A stretch of DNA of 64,000 nt from positions 124,001 through 188,000 of the forward strand of contig QJNS01000010.1 in NCBI GenBank assembly GCA_004154925.1. The letters are read 5' to 3'. Made by a program: the position numbers and the translations under genes. Within the stretch, counting starts at the first letter, position 1; every line of letters begins with the position of its first letter. Source of the DNA: Monosporascus cannonballus. Taxonomy: Eukaryota; Ascomycota; Sordariomycetes; Xylariales. Of this stretch, positions 1-13,984 are shown piece after piece. The notes under the pieces were generated by a model. That model did not search any database. It saw only the letters and a list, made by a program, of their open reading frames with translations, and was not told the DNA's origin.

Positions 1-3000
1 TTAATTAGATTTACCAATTTATTGTTTATTAAAGAAATCTTTTAATTAATTAATAATATAATTTTATATCTAATTCGGTTTTAAGAAACGTTTTCCTTTT
101 AACTTTAATAACAGCTTATCTTTATTAAAGATATTATTAAAGTATAAAAATTAAGATTGAAAAGTTTAAGAAAAAGAAGGAGAAAGAATATAGAGCTGGA
201 TAAAACGATAAAAAGAAGAAGTATATATTTGATAAAAAAACTGTACATCTTAATAATAAAAGTTCAAGTCTTAAAAAAGAAAATATCTAATACGCTCTAT
301 AATAAAGAGCCTCGATTTCATTATTATTCGATACAAATTAATCACGCGAAAATATCGTTTTATCGCTTTGTTATTATGATATACTAAATGTTAAAGGTTA
401 TAAATCTATGTTTTAAATCTTCAAACAAAATTATAAATATAAAAGAACTTTTAGTTTAAGCTAGAATTTACTTCAAATTTTATAAAACTCTTTATTAAAA
501 TCTTAGTAAAAAGTTATTATTATTTTACAGTTGTTTGTCGAAAAAGAATTCTTATAATTCGAACTTACTATGAAAATTTATATATAAAATTGCTTTAATA
601 AATTTTCGAATATACCTAATTACATAAATAAGTACTATAAATATTTTTTTAAAACATGGAAACATTATTAAAAGTTTCAAATAAAAATAATATATAACTA
701 GGTAATTCTTTTTCGTTAAACCAAGTTAATATTTAAATTTACGACCGAATTCAATTTTTTAGTGATAATATCGCATTTGATAAAAAACGGATTATTTTAT
801 TCTTATTATAATAGTTTAAAACTTGAAGTAAAAATTAGAATATATATTAAACTTAAGATTAAACGTATTGTGAAATATATTGAAAAGGTTATTATTATCA
901 ACAGACGGACTCTTAATAGATAAAAAGGAAAAAACTAGTAAATAAAGTAACAATACAAATTGTAGTAACTAAGCTAAGAAAAATAAAAATAAGCTGTAAA
1001 AAGATAAGTTTAAAATAGAATGTTTAATTATGATAAAAAAAGAGACTCTAAAGAGAAAAAAAGAAAGAAATTAATTTAATTCTTTTCTAGCCAAAGTTTA
1101 TTATTATTGCTATTACCTAAATCTAAAGTGATATCCCAAAATATGAAAATTGTTTTATATACTAGAACTGCAGAGTTAAAGTTTATAATAACTACTTAAG
1201 ATAAACGGTTTTTAACATTATGATAAAATTAAAATATCTTTCTAATGTAGATATATAAGCATGCAAAATATGCGACGAATGCGGCGAGTTTTGGCTATAT
1301 ATCTATAACTATAAATAATTATCCGTCGAATGCTACCAATACTTAAAATATAATATATATTTAAATATTATTAATAAATTCTTATAAACTATTACGTTTT
1401 TTAATTTATTACGACGATAAGTATTTAATTTATTCACGCATTAAAGAAATAACGATCTTCAACTAGAATAAAACGGGAAAATATTTATTGACCTAGATAC
1501 TAAATATAGATATATTAAGAATTTCCAACAACTAAAATTTATCAGATTTTATTATTTATATTTTAAATTAAAATAAACCTAAAATTCTATAACGTAAAGA
1601 TATATTTATGAATTATCGATACTTTGAATTTAATCTTAATTTTAAAATATAAAAATAATCTTTTTAAAGGTTTATATTTTTAAGTTGTTTACTTTAAAAA
1701 TGTAAAAGTAACGGTTATACAAAACGAAAACAACTATTTTTTTTAAACTTTTTGGCAAAAAGAAAGAGTACAAATATATAAATAATTACTATATCAAATA
1801 TACTATTATGAAATATTGATAATAAAAACGTTTTTCAACAAATAAACTTTGCTATATAAAAAACGATAAAGATTATCGAGTTTAAAGTATCGCAAGGTAT
1901 TAACTTATAAAATCTTATACAAAGTAACGAATAAAATTACCTGGCTAGATTAAGACTTTTTTAATATAAAAAAGATATTTAAAGTTATGCTCGATTAAAA
2001 AACAAATAGAACTTTTATTTTTTATAACACCTAAAAAAATAATAGATTTTTTAAAAATATAAATTAAAGTCCTATTTGTTGTATACTGTGAGCAAATGCT
2101 TATTTAAATACGAAAATAAACGACCTTTAAGAAAGTTAAAAAGGATTTTTTTATAGGTCTAAGAATATTAAGAACAGGTTTCGCGAGATAGAATGAATAT
2201 ATCAGAATATAATATTATTTTAAGAACAGTTTAATTCCGAGTTAATAATCTAACAAGAAGTAGAAGAATTGGAATTTCTTTTGAATAAAATAATAATACT
2301 TAAAATATTTCGAAAGCCAAAAGATTACGAGTTATTATTATACGATTAATAGGATTATCGAATATTTATTAAAGAAGATATTATTTTAAATTTTTCAAAA
2401 TTGGTTACACGACTGTTAAAAACTTAAAATATTTATAACTAAATGTTTAATTAAAACTGAAGAAAAAATAGCTTCGATTTTTTAAATTAATAATAAGTGA
2501 TCCGGTGTCTGTAACAGCTAAATTTAAGGATAGCAAATAAAGTACTATATAAAATAAAAATTTCGTTTACCGCTATAATATCAAATATAAGTAACTAAAT
2601 AATATTATTATTGCAAATAAGTATTTTGTAATCTTTATAAAATTTTTGAAAAAGAATGCTAGTAATATAAAATAGTTTAGAGTATTTGATTTTCGAAATA
2701 GTTATTACTGTATCCGAATAATAAAAGGAGAACAGTAAAAAACAGTATTTTAAATAATATATAGATATTACAAATATCATATTATACTTATATAATTAAT
2801 TAATATCTCGATAAGTGTCACAGTTCTAAGTAGCACCGAGTAGATATATAAAGTAGAACGAGGCAGTTAGAGCTCGACCTAACAACGTTCCACTTTTAGT
2901 AGTGTAATAGCTACGCTTTTACTCTCGTACGATAACAATATGTTTCTACTAACTAGTTATAAGTATTTTTAGAAATCATTTATATAATTTCGAATTTATA

Positions 3001-4476
3001 TACTTTAGCAACATACTTATTTATTCGAAATTTTTGAAAATATAAAAAACACAAATTCTATACGTATTTCAGGTTATAAATAATATAAATATATGAATTA
3101 ATTTAATAAAGATAATATAATATACTGAAAAGCTAGATTTCTTAGAGTTTAGCTTTATAAAAATTTAAATTTAAAATTTAAAATCAAAAGTTATTAAGAA
3201 TTAGTTTATTTTTAATAAGGCGAATGTGATAGATAGTTGGTAAATATTAAGATTTACTAATTACGTACGTAACTTAATTAAGAGATATAAAAACGTAGTT
3301 AACTTATTAATAAAACATACTACGAAGAGATATATTACAAAAAGATTTGTAGTCTTCAAATAACTAAAAAAGCTATTTACTAATTTAAAACCGATATTAA
3401 CAAAATATGAATAATAAGATTACTTAACGACGATAAAAAACCGTTTAAAAATTCACGCTTTAGATTACACTATAAGCATTATTGTAAAATAACTAGGAAA
3501 AAAGATGGTATTGAATAGCTTATTAATTTAAAGTATTATAGAATGCAAAATATAAATACTCGAGTTATAATAAAACATTATTAGTCATTGTTAATATTTT
3601 TAATAAATAAAAAGAATTTAATAAAATTTATTTTTAAATATTAATTTTGACTAGAAAAACTTTACTCGGTTTATAAAATATAAAAATTAAACAAAAGATA
3701 TCAGATTTGAATAACTTTCATATTAAGATTTAATTTCAAAATATATTATATCAAAGAAACGGAAAATATTTAAGCGGATATTTTCAATTTCAAAAAGCAT
3801 AACAATTTCTAGGTTTCTAAACGATATATAAAAATATTACAGCTTAATAAAGATAATACTTTATAATTATATAAAATGTCTAAAAAATTTAACTCTCGAA
3901 GTATTAATACGGTTTCGAACTTTCTATAATATAGAAAAATAAAAAGAAATTTACTAGCTAAAAAAGGAGCTAAGGTATTAATTATTATAGTATAATAGGA
4001 TTCATTTCCTTGAAATTTAACAAAAACAATTTATAAGAGAATTGTATAGAAATCTGTTATATGGATATTAAGAAATTTTTAAGATTATTAAACGGTTACA
4101 AAAAAAGATACCTTTCTAGAATTACATAAGATGGCGAAAAGAATTATCAAGAACGGTAATATTTATAATCAGGTCAAAGCAACATATTATAAACTTTAGT
4201 GATTATTTTAACTTATCGACATTTCTTATAGAATCTAGGTACTATAATTTGAAATTCTATTATTATTTTATTTCTCTTTTAAAAGCTAGTTATCAAGGTC
4301 GAATAGAACGAAGTTTAAGTAATTATAGACAGACTTACTAATTATAAATACTTTTTACAATTTAAAAAAAAACGTAACAGCAAAGTGATTAACGTTTGCT
4401 TTTATTAAACAATACTATGATAAGCATAAAATGCCAAAAAATATATTTCTAATAAAAATAAACTTTTTACATTTAA
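1..4476. other. AT-rich, RIP-like tract with no recognisable gene
   Basis: The tract is strongly AT-rich with stops in every frame. Short open frames such as 157-387 are Lys/Ile/Tyr-rich and look like chance products of base composition. A Cys-rich stretch around 1259-1335 on the plus strand (CKICDECGEFW, then a stop) may be a worn zinc-binding segment of a transposon protein, but I cannot assign it. Around 4140-4440 the plus strand gives long Arg/Tyr/Leu-rich frames with few stops, also unassigned. The gypsy element at 4482 was inserted into this older material, which resumes at 11211. It is most likely older, heavily mutated transposon sequence. Confidence 0.6.
2816..2937 (+). repeat. possible solo LTR in a small GC-richer island
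   Basis: This stretch of about 120 bp is less AT-rich than its surroundings. It starts TGTCACAG, contains a TATA-like TATATAAAG at about 2845, and ends near GATAACA. A TGT...ACA frame with an internal TATA box is typical of a short solo LTR. The flanking five bases (ATAAG and ATATG) match at four of five positions, so a target duplication is not proven. It could equally be a fragment of another repeat. Confidence 0.25.
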
Positions 4477-4481
4477 ATTCT

Positions 4482-4863
4482 TGTGACGAGCTATAGGGTT
4501 TAACCAACTATTAACCTTAAGTTGACGGATTTATGTTGGCAGGAGTATCGTGGGAATCTGAGTAATAAATACAGTAAAATGTTACGTTTCGTAATACCAA
4601 AAATGCCTTAGGTAACAATACTATATTGCAAACTGAAGTTATTTAAATTATGGAAATAATAAACATATATATATCTTAATTCCTTTATTACTGCTTATCT
4701 TTGTTTAACAAAGCCTTACTAAACAGTTACTTAATGTTATTTAGTCGTACTTAATCGTGCTCAGTTAAAACCTGCTAAGTATTAATTACGTAACCCTGAA
4801 CTAGCATAGCTTTATGATCTTGGCTGGACCGTTTCGCAAGCCCAACTAGCTTGGGTTGTAATA
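4482..4863 (-). repeat. 3' LTR of gypsy copy 1
   Basis: On the plus strand it starts TGTGACGAGC and ends GGGTTGTAATA, the RIP-altered form of ...TAACA. It aligns along its length with 10823-11205, most differences being A/G or C/T. Its sense 3' half is close to the LTRs at 25296 and 31665, including a stretch near CCTGCCAACATAAA shared by all copies of the family. Confidence 0.9.
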
Positions 4864-5033
4864 CGATTTCCCTTTTCCCCAAATTTTGCCCTTAAGATTT
4901 TTCTTTTTTTTCTGGTAAGCCTTTTTTCCTTAAAATGTCGGCCTGCGTTATTAAAAACCGTCGTTAAGTTCTTTCGTCCATTACGCGACGTTAAAATCTG
5001 CTTTTTATCTTTAATAATTTTAATTTTAAAATT

Positions 5034-5538
5034 ATGCCGTATTCCTTATATTTTTCCAAAGGTTAAAAATGCGAAATGATGGAAAACGTTTCCAAATATA
5101 AGGCGTATGTTAAACGTAATTATTTTTGCGATAGTAACGGTATTTTTTTTTAAATTTTTTCTTAAAGAATATTTGTGCCGAAAATTAACGTTTAAAACGC
5201 GAAAAAACACTTGCGGAAAAGCGTTTCCTAAAATTACAATAACGCCATCAACAAAAAAAAACGAGGCTATTATGCGGTTAATCCGTTTTCGAAAACAAAA
5301 GGCGTTTTTTCGTTCGAAAGAGGTTAAAATAATATAGTAAGAATTACAGTTACTGGAAAAGCTGGAAGAACGGAAGCGTTAGGAATAAGAACAGTTAAAG
5401 GCTGCCGTTACGGCTACCACGTTAGCGCATGTTACGGCCGATTGGCCCGATATTCCGGTTACCGACTGGTTGGCTATTAATTAGGACGCGCCCGTCGTTA
5501 CTGGTAAAAGTTCTTTAATAGGCGCTGGGCGCCAATAA
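5034..5538 (+). pseudogene. antisense ORF of gypsy copy 1: Zn2Cys6-like N-terminus, charged coiled-coil-like body
   Basis: This frame lies between the chromodomain end of pol and the 3' LTR, on the strand opposite to gag-pol. The ATG at 5034 begins MPYSLYFSKG. Reading Tyr (TAT/TAC) as mutated Cys, residues 3, 6, 13, 22, 25 and 32 give CX2CX6CX8CX2CX6C, with real Cys left at 13 and 32. A 1-nt shift in a T-run near 5143-5150 moves the frame, which then runs through a Lys/Arg/Glu-rich segment (EVKII, ELQLLEKLEERKR) to a less mutated acidic C-terminus ending at TAA 5536-5538. Length is about 168 codons, matching the 167 codons of the copy at 30994-31494. The end is convergent with pol. Real coding status in the ancestor is well supported; function is unknown. 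Confidence 0.6.
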
Positions 5539-5539
5539 G

Positions 5540-8500
5540 GTTTTTAACGGGTTCCCAGGTGTTTTCGGAATCCGGGTGCTTTTTCCATTTAATCAGGTAT
5601 TGGGTAAATCCGTTTTGCTTTCGTATATCGAAAATTTTTTCCATTTTGTATGTTTGTTCGTTTTTCATTTTTATATCGTTTTATGCCATATATATTTTGA
5701 TTATATCTGTTGTTAACTTAAATAAGGAAACGTAAAAAATTGAATAAAGTTTAACTTTTAATAAAAATTCCAATTAATAATTATTTTCTAAGATTTTCTT
5801 AGCGATTTTGTATAAACCGATATACTTGAAATCAAGTTTTTTGTTAAATTTTTTATAACGAGAAAAATTATTTCCCCTTTTTTGAAAATTAATCCTTTTA
5901 ACTTTTTTTAATTATAATATTTATTTATTTAATTTCGTACGAATTCCAGTTTTATTTTTATTTCTTAATGCAGCTGTCGTAATTATTTTAACGTAAGGAT
6001 TATTTTGATATTAATTAAACCGTCGTCGCATATTTTTTTATAAACTTTTGGAATAAAACCAAAATTTGCGTTTGCAAATATTATTTTAATATTTTCATAA
6101 TAGCTAATATTTTAAGCTAATTATGCGATCGGTAATTTCTTAATTTAATTATTTTGTTTATAATTAATGTAATATGGTAAATAGGTTTTTAAGGTTTAAT
6201 TTATTCGTTTTACTTATTCATCCGTTTAAGGTTTAAATATATTAGATAATTTATAGTTTAGGCCGATCTATGCTATAAGGCCTTATCAAAACTTAAATGC
6301 AAATGTTAATCCTTTATTTAATATGATTTCTATTGATAATCCGTATATGTTGAAAATATGTCTGAAAAAAATATATATTAGATATTCGGCGTTTGTATCC
6401 TTATAATATGGTAAAAAATAAGAAAATTTTGTAAATCGGTCGACGATTACGAAAATGGTTTCGTAATATATTCCCGTAACTGGATTTTCTTATATAAAAA
6501 GTTTAATAATAAAGTCGAATATAACTAAATATTATAGTTGTTTTGCGATTAATAATAACTATAATTTTCCGTATAACTTATATTATTAAGTTTTTGCTTT
6601 AACGCAAATATTATATTGCTGTATAACTTTTTGTATTGTTAATTCCACTTTGAGAAAGGAATATATGCGTTAAAATTATTCTAAGGTTTTGTGGATTCCG
6701 GGATGTCCATATAATTGATATTCGTATATTTTTCGTATTAAATCTTTTTGATATTTCTTTGGCATTTATATTTTGTTTATGTTTTGTTTTTCGGAAAAAT
6801 TATTATTATGCTATTGGATTATCTGGTGCATATCGGAAAATACTGCCCGAATTATCGCAATCTATCGTAAGCGTAAATATCCTTTTATAATAATATCGAA
6901 AATTATATGGCTAATTTTAACTAATTTTGTTTCGAAATCTGGTTGTTTATTTAAAGTATTTATTCTGCCGTTTTTTAATTTCTTTTTGTAAATAATAACG
7001 AAGTCAAAATTTACCATTTTTTTCGCGTATCGGAAGTATTGTTTTATAAGTTCCCTGGTTGTAATAAATCGGGTAAAATTTTAATAATCCGTATAAATTT
7101 TAACCTGGTGTAAATTTTCTTTTAAGAAATACATGAATTCCCGAAATACCATAATAATGGCCATAAATTCTTTATTTGGAATGCCGTAATTGAACTCGAC
7201 TTCTTTTAATTTATACGAAAAGAATGTAATAAGGTACAATTTACCTTAATTATTTCGTTATCCGATTATTACGCCTAACGCGTTATTCGAAATATCGGTT
7301 TTTAATTTAATAGGGCGGTTTAAATCATACATAATTAATATTGTTTCGCTAGTAATTATATCCTTAATGTCTCGAAATGCCTTTTCCGTATCTGGCGTTT
7401 ATTTGAATTTCTTTTTTTTTCGTAAAATTTATTAGGGGTATGATTATTTTGCAAAAATTCCGAATAAACTTCCTGTAATAATTGGCGAATTTAAAAAATG
7501 CTTATATCTCCTTAATTATCGTTGGCGTCTGCCATTTTATGACTGTAACGATTTTCTTGGGGTTTATTTTAATATGTCTTAGGGTAATAATATATCCTAA
7601 ATATTTTATTTTCTATATATGGAATTAATTTTTTTTATATTAATAAATAGCTTTGCATCCTATAAAACTTGAAAAACTTTAGAAATGTATCCTACGTATA
7701 CTTTTTTTGTTTCCGAAAAAATAAGAATGTCGTCGAGATAGTAAATAACGAAAGTATCGAGGTATTTTTATAATACGTAATTAATTATTCGCTAAAAGGT
7801 TATTAGTACGTTCGTAAACCCTATTAATATAACCAAATACTTAAATAATCCGTATTTCGTCCTAAAAGTTATTTTTTATTCGTATTTTTTTTGATCCTAA
7901 TAAGGTTATATTCGTTTTTAAAATCGAATATTATAAACTATTTGGCTCCGTAAAGTTGGTTTTTTATTTCCGTAATTAGGGGTAATAATATTCGATTTTT
8001 AATTATAATATCGTTTAATTATTAATAGTTAATTATAAATTGTAATTTTCCAATTTTTTTAATATAAAGAATATTAGGTATTTTGCTAGTAATTTCAAAG
8101 GTCGAATTTATTTTTTTTGTAACCGATTTTCCAGGTATTCCTTAAGAATACGTAATTCGTTTCCGTTAAAATTATAAATAGGATAAAACTTTGTTAAAAA
8201 TCCTTTTTTAAGGATCATCTCATAATTTTATTCGCTATGTTTTAATAGTTTCGTATCGAATTCCTTTTTGAAAAGCTATTTATATCTATGGTATTGCGAT
8301 AACATATTAATCAGATTTTCTAACTTTTCGGGCTGCTGTTTTTGTCGTTTTAAATTATCATTTAGTTACTTTAATTTTATTTTAATAGTAGTAACGATAC
8401 GTCGTATTTTTCTTTGGTACCTGTTTTTTTTCTTATGTTTTGTTTTTTCGAGTAATAAGGTATTTGTCGTATCTTTATGCCTGCATTCGTCGCCATTATC

Positions 8501-10800
8501 GATCGAATATTAAGATTTTAATTTTTTTTATTTGTTAATAGGGAATAAAACGAATTTTACCTAGCTAGTTCCGCCGTTAATCAAAATTTCGTATTGGCAT
8601 ATTTATGGTAATCCTAAAATTATATCGTAATTCTCGAATAAAACGATGTCGAAATTAATTATCTGATATCGTCCTTTAATAAAATTTTTAAGGTAATTAA
8701 TTTCGCGTATAATTTTTCCGTTATTATAGGCAAATTCCTAACCTTTGATATTCGTCGTTATATAAGGTTTTAACTTATATTTTTATGGCAGTTTAAGCTT
8801 ATTAATTATATTTGGTATAATGTAATTCCCGTCTAGAGCTCCGTAATCCACTATTGCGATATACCAATGCGTTCCGATTTATATATCTAAGCTGATAAGG
8901 TCGTTAACGTTTGCTATCGTCGCGTTTAAAGCCTTTTTTGGGAATTTTTTCTAATTCCTTTAGGTTTTGTTATTTTGCGGCTTTTTTATAAGTAATTTTT
9001 TTTTAATTTCTGTTCGAATTTATCGAACTTTGCTTATGTTTTTTCGTTTAACGCGTTAAGTTGCTGTATTTATCTTTATTGTCGGCGTATTGTTTCTTCG
9101 AATTATATTAATTATTTTTGGTTTTTTTACAGTTTTTTTTATTAAGTAAATTATTTTTTTTATGTTTGCGATTGTATTTTATTATACGTCATCCTGATTA
9201 TCGTTCCAAAGATTTTCTATAAATTAACGTATTTCTTTTTTAATAGCTTTTCTTTTTAGGGATTCGTAATAAATATTAATTAAAAATAGAAATTCGTAAT
9301 AGTTTTTTAATAATGTTTTTTTACCGTACGCTGGATTAACTTTTCTTCCGTTTAATAATTATATTATCCATAATAACAGAAACGGGCTTTTTGCGGGTAT
9401 TACTTTTTTTTAAGCCAGTTCTTTATTTCGGCCAACTGCTGGATATTTTTTGGGGCTATAGATCGAAATTATTAATACTATTGCTTATCGTTTTTGTTAT
9501 TTCCGGTACGATTTGGAAAATCGAATCCCTTATAATACATACGGGTAATTCGTTCGTAAATGTATTGTTTTTATTTTTCGTAATCGGGATATTCTCGTTG
9601 TCGACAATATATGGCGTATATTTTGCCATATCGATCGGGGATTCCGGGATAGATTTTTTTGTTTAATTTTGGTATTCGCGTAATTATCCTTGTAATATTT
9701 CTTATTATGCTTACGATACTTATTAAGCCAGCTTTCTAACTTTTCGTATCCTTCGTCGAATTTCTTATCGTAATGGTCCTTATTGGACCTTTTGTCGTAA
9801 GCCTGATATATGCTTGGCTTGGATTATGTTAATGGCCTTATTATCGTTTCCTTAATTATTCCTGGGTTATCCTTCCGGTATAGGGATTTAATTATTTTGC
9901 CGTGGTTTTTTAGGCTTTTTATATTTATAAGCTTTGTATTCCATTTTTCCATAATTAAAGCACTTAATCTGGTTCTAATCCTGTTTGTGGGTAACGCCGA
10001 GTTCCATAGGTCCTGGCGCCGTTCCGTAAGAAATAAGGGGTACGTTTTTTTTCCCCTGGTTCGATTTGTTATATCCCGAACGTAAAGCATATTATCCTTT
10101 TTTTCCTATCGTTTTTTAAACTGTCGATTATAAATATTAATTGCTTTTATAATATACCGGTCCAGGGTAACTAATTGTTTAATCCGAATAATCTTATTCT
10201 TTATATTATTTTTTAGCTTTTTATAAAATATATCGATAAGGGCATCGGCCTTATCGTTTTCCCATTTAGCCTTAGCCGCAAAACTTTTGAAAATTACGGC
10301 GTATTTGGATACGGGTTTTTTTGGTCGGAATTATAGAAGTTGTTAAGCCGTTAATTATTTTTTATCCGGATTACCGAAATTATCGCGCATTTTATTTTCA
10401 AAATTGGTATAAAATAAAAAAATTTCGTTAATAAAATCTTTATTATTTAATTTTCTTATTTCCAAGAAATTTTTTATAATAAGCTTAAATTAATTAGCTA
10501 TATTTCTTATCAGGCATATTCCTGTTATTAAAATTATATCCGCTAAGTTATTAAAGTTTAAAAAGCAAAAGTAAATTTGTGTTTAAATTAAAAAGGTTTA
10601 AGGGTTACCTTTTTTATTATAAGGCTCCGGCTTTTTAGGTTTTATGCGGGCCAAAAAAGGTTAAGTAGGTAACGTAACTCTAAATTGTCGGATCTTTTTT
10701 TCCAGTTCTCGAATTCGAGCCTAAAGCTATTAAATAGGGGTTTTCTAAATGCTGGTCGACATTTTGACAATATTAAATATTGCTCAAAGTTTAACGGTAC
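5540..10800 (-). pseudogene. gag-pol remnant of gypsy copy 1
   Basis: Minus-strand translation gives, in order, gag with a worn zinc knuckle, a retropepsin core (VDYGALDGNYIIPNI), reverse transcriptase (YLDDILIFSE near 7.7 kb), RNase H and integrase traces, and a terminal chromodomain. The chromodomain is nearly free of stops (YLIKWKKHPDSENTWEP near 5.55-5.62 kb), so this copy is less mutated than most here. Chromodomain gypsy elements use this module to target histone-marked chromatin. Open plus-strand frames at 9391-9666 and 9810-10085 are the antisense of gag and not genes. Confidence 0.85.
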
Positions 10801-10822
10801 TATTAAATAAGAATTTGTAACG

Positions 10823-11205
10823 TATAAGAAGCTATAAGGTTTAACTAATTATTAAACCTTAAGTCGATAGGTTTATGTTAGCAGGAATATCGTAAGAATC
10901 TAAGCAATAAATACAATAACGTATTACGTTTCGTAATACCAAAAGTGCTTTAGGTAACGATATTATATTATAAGCTAAAATTATTTAAATTATAAAATTA
11001 ATAAACATATATATATTTTAATTCTTTTATTACTGCTTATCTTTGTTTAGCAAAGTCTTGCTGAACAGTTGCTTAGTGCTGCTTAGTCGTACTTAGTCGT
11101 ACTTAGTTGAGACCCGCTAAGCACTGATTACGTGACCCTGAACTAGCGTAGCTTTGTGATCTTGGCTGAACCGTTTCGCAGGCCCAGCTGGCTTGGGTTG
11201 TAACA
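10823..11205 (-). repeat. 5' LTR of gypsy copy 1
   Basis: This is the LTR at the sense start of the element, ending on the plus strand in GGGTTGTAACA directly before the ATTCT duplication. The junction to the interior reads, in the sense direction, CGTTACAAATTCTTATTT, the same position and nearly the same sequence as in the other family A copies. That site probably serves as the primer-binding site. Confidence 0.9.
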
Positions 11206-11210
11206 ATTCT

Positions 11211-13984
11211 ATACAAGTATTTTAAAACAAATAATTATTAAACTTAAATTTTTAATACCCTGTTACCTTTAAACAACGGGATAGGGAAACTAATTGTTTT
11301 AAATTATAGAACAATATATTCGAAAGTATATTAATTATTAGATAAATTACAGTGTAAAGCTTTATTATACTGCCTAAATAACTTATAATATATCGGTTAG
11401 TAAGAATATAAACATATACGAAGATTTAACGACTAAAATAATTCTTTGTTAAAGTTGTAAATATTACCGTAATTGATTTAAAAGTATAAATGTTAAAAAT
11501 AGAAATTAAGATATTTCAAGCTCGCATTCGAATTAAATTGCAGTTTTTTTAACAAAATATAACCTAGCATAAAAATAAAAAAGGATTAAAAGATTAATTC
11601 CATCGCAAAGAAATAAGGTTTATCTATTATAATAAAAACAAAACACGACTTTAAATGTGTTACAAATTAAAACGAAAAATATTTAACAATAAGCTTAATT
11701 TTAAAAAACGTGCTTCGTTTAATATCAACGAAATAAATTTTAAAACTAATTATTATTTGTCGTTATTTACGAATTTTAAAATATTGTTTGTTTTTACATT
11801 TCTTTATTTAAGTTAGTACTTAAAAAACGTCATTTTAAAAATAACCTAGATATCAAAAAAGTCGACGGCGACAAATACGATATTAAGAAAATACTCAATT
11901 TTAGAAACATTAATAATAATGTTAAATCTTTAATTAAATAAAAAGATTATTTATATAATGAAAATATATATAAAAATTATTTTAGTATTTAGTAAACGCG
12001 ATAAATTTAGTTAAAACGTTTTATCGCTAAAATCTAAATCGATCGTTTTTAACGCGGCCAAAGTTATAAACGAAAAACGTTCTTTATCTTACTTTAACCT
12101 TACCTTGTTTTAATTAGAAAAGGAAAAACCTCTGTTATAGCGTTTATTCTAAAGCAAGTTAACCTTGCTTTACCTCTCTACGACGTTAGTTTTCTTTTAA
12201 TATTTTTCACTTTAATTTAGTTTTTGTGTTTTTTTAAAAAAAGATTATTACGATTTGTTTTCTAAAGTTTCTATTAAAAATATAACCGTCTGAATTAATC
12301 TATAAACTTTTAAAACTTTTCTTTTGATTAGCAAAGTGGTTTTTTAGTGTTAGTACAAATTATCAATTTTTTAAAAAATAATTTCTTAATACATTATAAA
12401 ACTATTCTTAATCTTACGTTATTTTTTTAACTAATCGCGTTTTTTATCTAAATTCGTTAAAATTCAAATTTCTTAAGTAAAATACTAAGGGCGGGTAAAA
12501 TAATTATAATTCGAAATATTAAAAGCGTAAAAATATTTAAAGTTACTAAGACGAACGTAATTTAAGTAAAAGAAATCTTTTAATACAAAGTCTTTTTATT
12601 ATATTAGCTTGTATATTACTAGAATTGCGTTATTTTAAACGAAGGTTTTCTTTTCAATTACAGCTTATTATGATACATTTAGCTAAAGAATTTCCGAAAC
12701 TTTTTTTAATAAGTAAAACGGCTATTTACGGTTTTTATTTTTAGGACTAAGATCTTTGAAAAAAAGAAATAATGTTATAGACATAAGCGTTTCTATTTCC
12801 AAAAAAGCTACGTTTATAGTCTAACATAGATCTATTACGGCTAAATCTCGAACAAGAAAGTTCGACTTTTAAGGTAATTTAGCTAATTTAACTAATCTAA
12901 GTAATTAGGTGCTGGATTACATATAATATATATAAATTTATAATATATCTATTGAAACAAAAATAAATATGCAATAAATCCATTTTTTATAAATAGTTAC
13001 TTACTTAATTTCGCTATTTAATTATTAATCGAAGCTTTTAATTAAAGACATCGTTCGTTAATTAAGAGAAAAATTTCTAAATCTGTTTAACACATAAATC
13101 TATAAATTATTTCTCACCCTATTGTTATCTATAATTTAAGATCTCTTTTCCGATATTGCTTATACTTCTAGATAGATATAAAACAGATTCGTTACAAGAT
13201 ACTTTATCTATAATATATATATTATATCTTTTTATTTTCGATATATCCTTGAAATACTTTTATTAAATTTATATTTTATTCAACTTGTTATAAATATTCA
13301 AATATCGAAATTCATTTTATACAACAAAACTATTTTTAATAAATATAAAATGTGTAAAACTTAATACTTAAATAAAGGATATTAAAAAGCTAGCATATAT
13401 TAGAAAAATAATATATATTTATTATATAGTAAATATATTTTAAATATTAAGAAACTATAAAACTACGGAGATAAATCGTATATATTTATAGTTATAACTA
13501 TTATAAATGTTTATATCAAACCAGTATCTATTTTTATAAAATATACTTTAACAAACTGTATTATTATATAATATCTGACTATATTTGGAGATTATAATTT
13601 TTTCAATATGTTTATAGTGTTAACATAAAATTTATTATATATATTTTAAAATATTTACTATTAGTTTTTAAATATATAAAATATTAATAGTATTATATCA
13701 GAAAAATAATAAATCATTAAATTTTAAATTATTTAAAACTAAAATAGTTCAAACTTAAACCTTTAGTGCCAGCCAAATATACAGAAAATTATTATACGAA
13801 GTAATTTACAAGACAGATAGTATAGCTAGTTATTTTAAGATTTTTGTCGTATATATTTAACTTTAGCCTAGAAGGTTAATACTTTTTAAATGATCTTTTA
13901 TATTTTATAACTTATTACAAATACCTCGTGCGCATTTTATAATTTATATAAATAATCCCTATGTATTTTATCATATAAAAAAGC
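11211..13984. other. AT-rich, RIP-like tract, no gene recognised
   Basis: This AT-rich sequence lies between the gypsy element and the gene island. It continues the older material that copy 1 inserted into. I see no LTR ends, tRNA, conserved protein motif or usable ORF. The boundary with the gene island is sharp: within about 60 bp around 13,985 the composition changes to gene-like. Confidence 0.55.

Larger units (their letters stand above)
4482..11205 (-). mobile_element. Ty3/gypsy chromovirus, family A copy 1 (full length, inactivated)
   Basis: This 6.7-kb LTR retrotransposon reads on the minus strand. It has two similar LTRs (4482-4863 and 10823-11205) and an identical 5-bp target duplication ATTCT at 4477-4481 and 11206-11210. 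In sense order, traces are visible of gag with a zinc knuckle (around 9.9-10.0 kb), a retropepsin-like segment (around 8.8-8.9 kb), reverse transcriptase with YLDDILIF (around 7.71-7.74 kb), and a chromodomain at the end of pol (around 5.54-5.66 kb). A purine-rich tract lies next to the 3' LTR (about 4864-4890). Stops interrupt all frames, mostly explained by C-to-T and G-to-A changes. An extra ORF lies on the opposite strand at 5034-5538. Its structure matches the copy at 25296-32050. Confidence 0.93.

Noticed and set aside
157..387. 76-codon open frame rich in Lys, Arg and Ile
   Set aside because: Composition follows the AT-rich DNA; no family, no start context and no second copy in the window.
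9391..10085. Two plus-strand ORFs of 91 aa, with homologous minus-strand ORFs at 26424-26687 and 26991-27227
   Set aside because: They are exactly antisense to gag in both gypsy copies, hydrophobic in composition, and their similarity follows from gag conservation. This differs from the antisense ORF near the 3' LTR, which does not face coding sequence.
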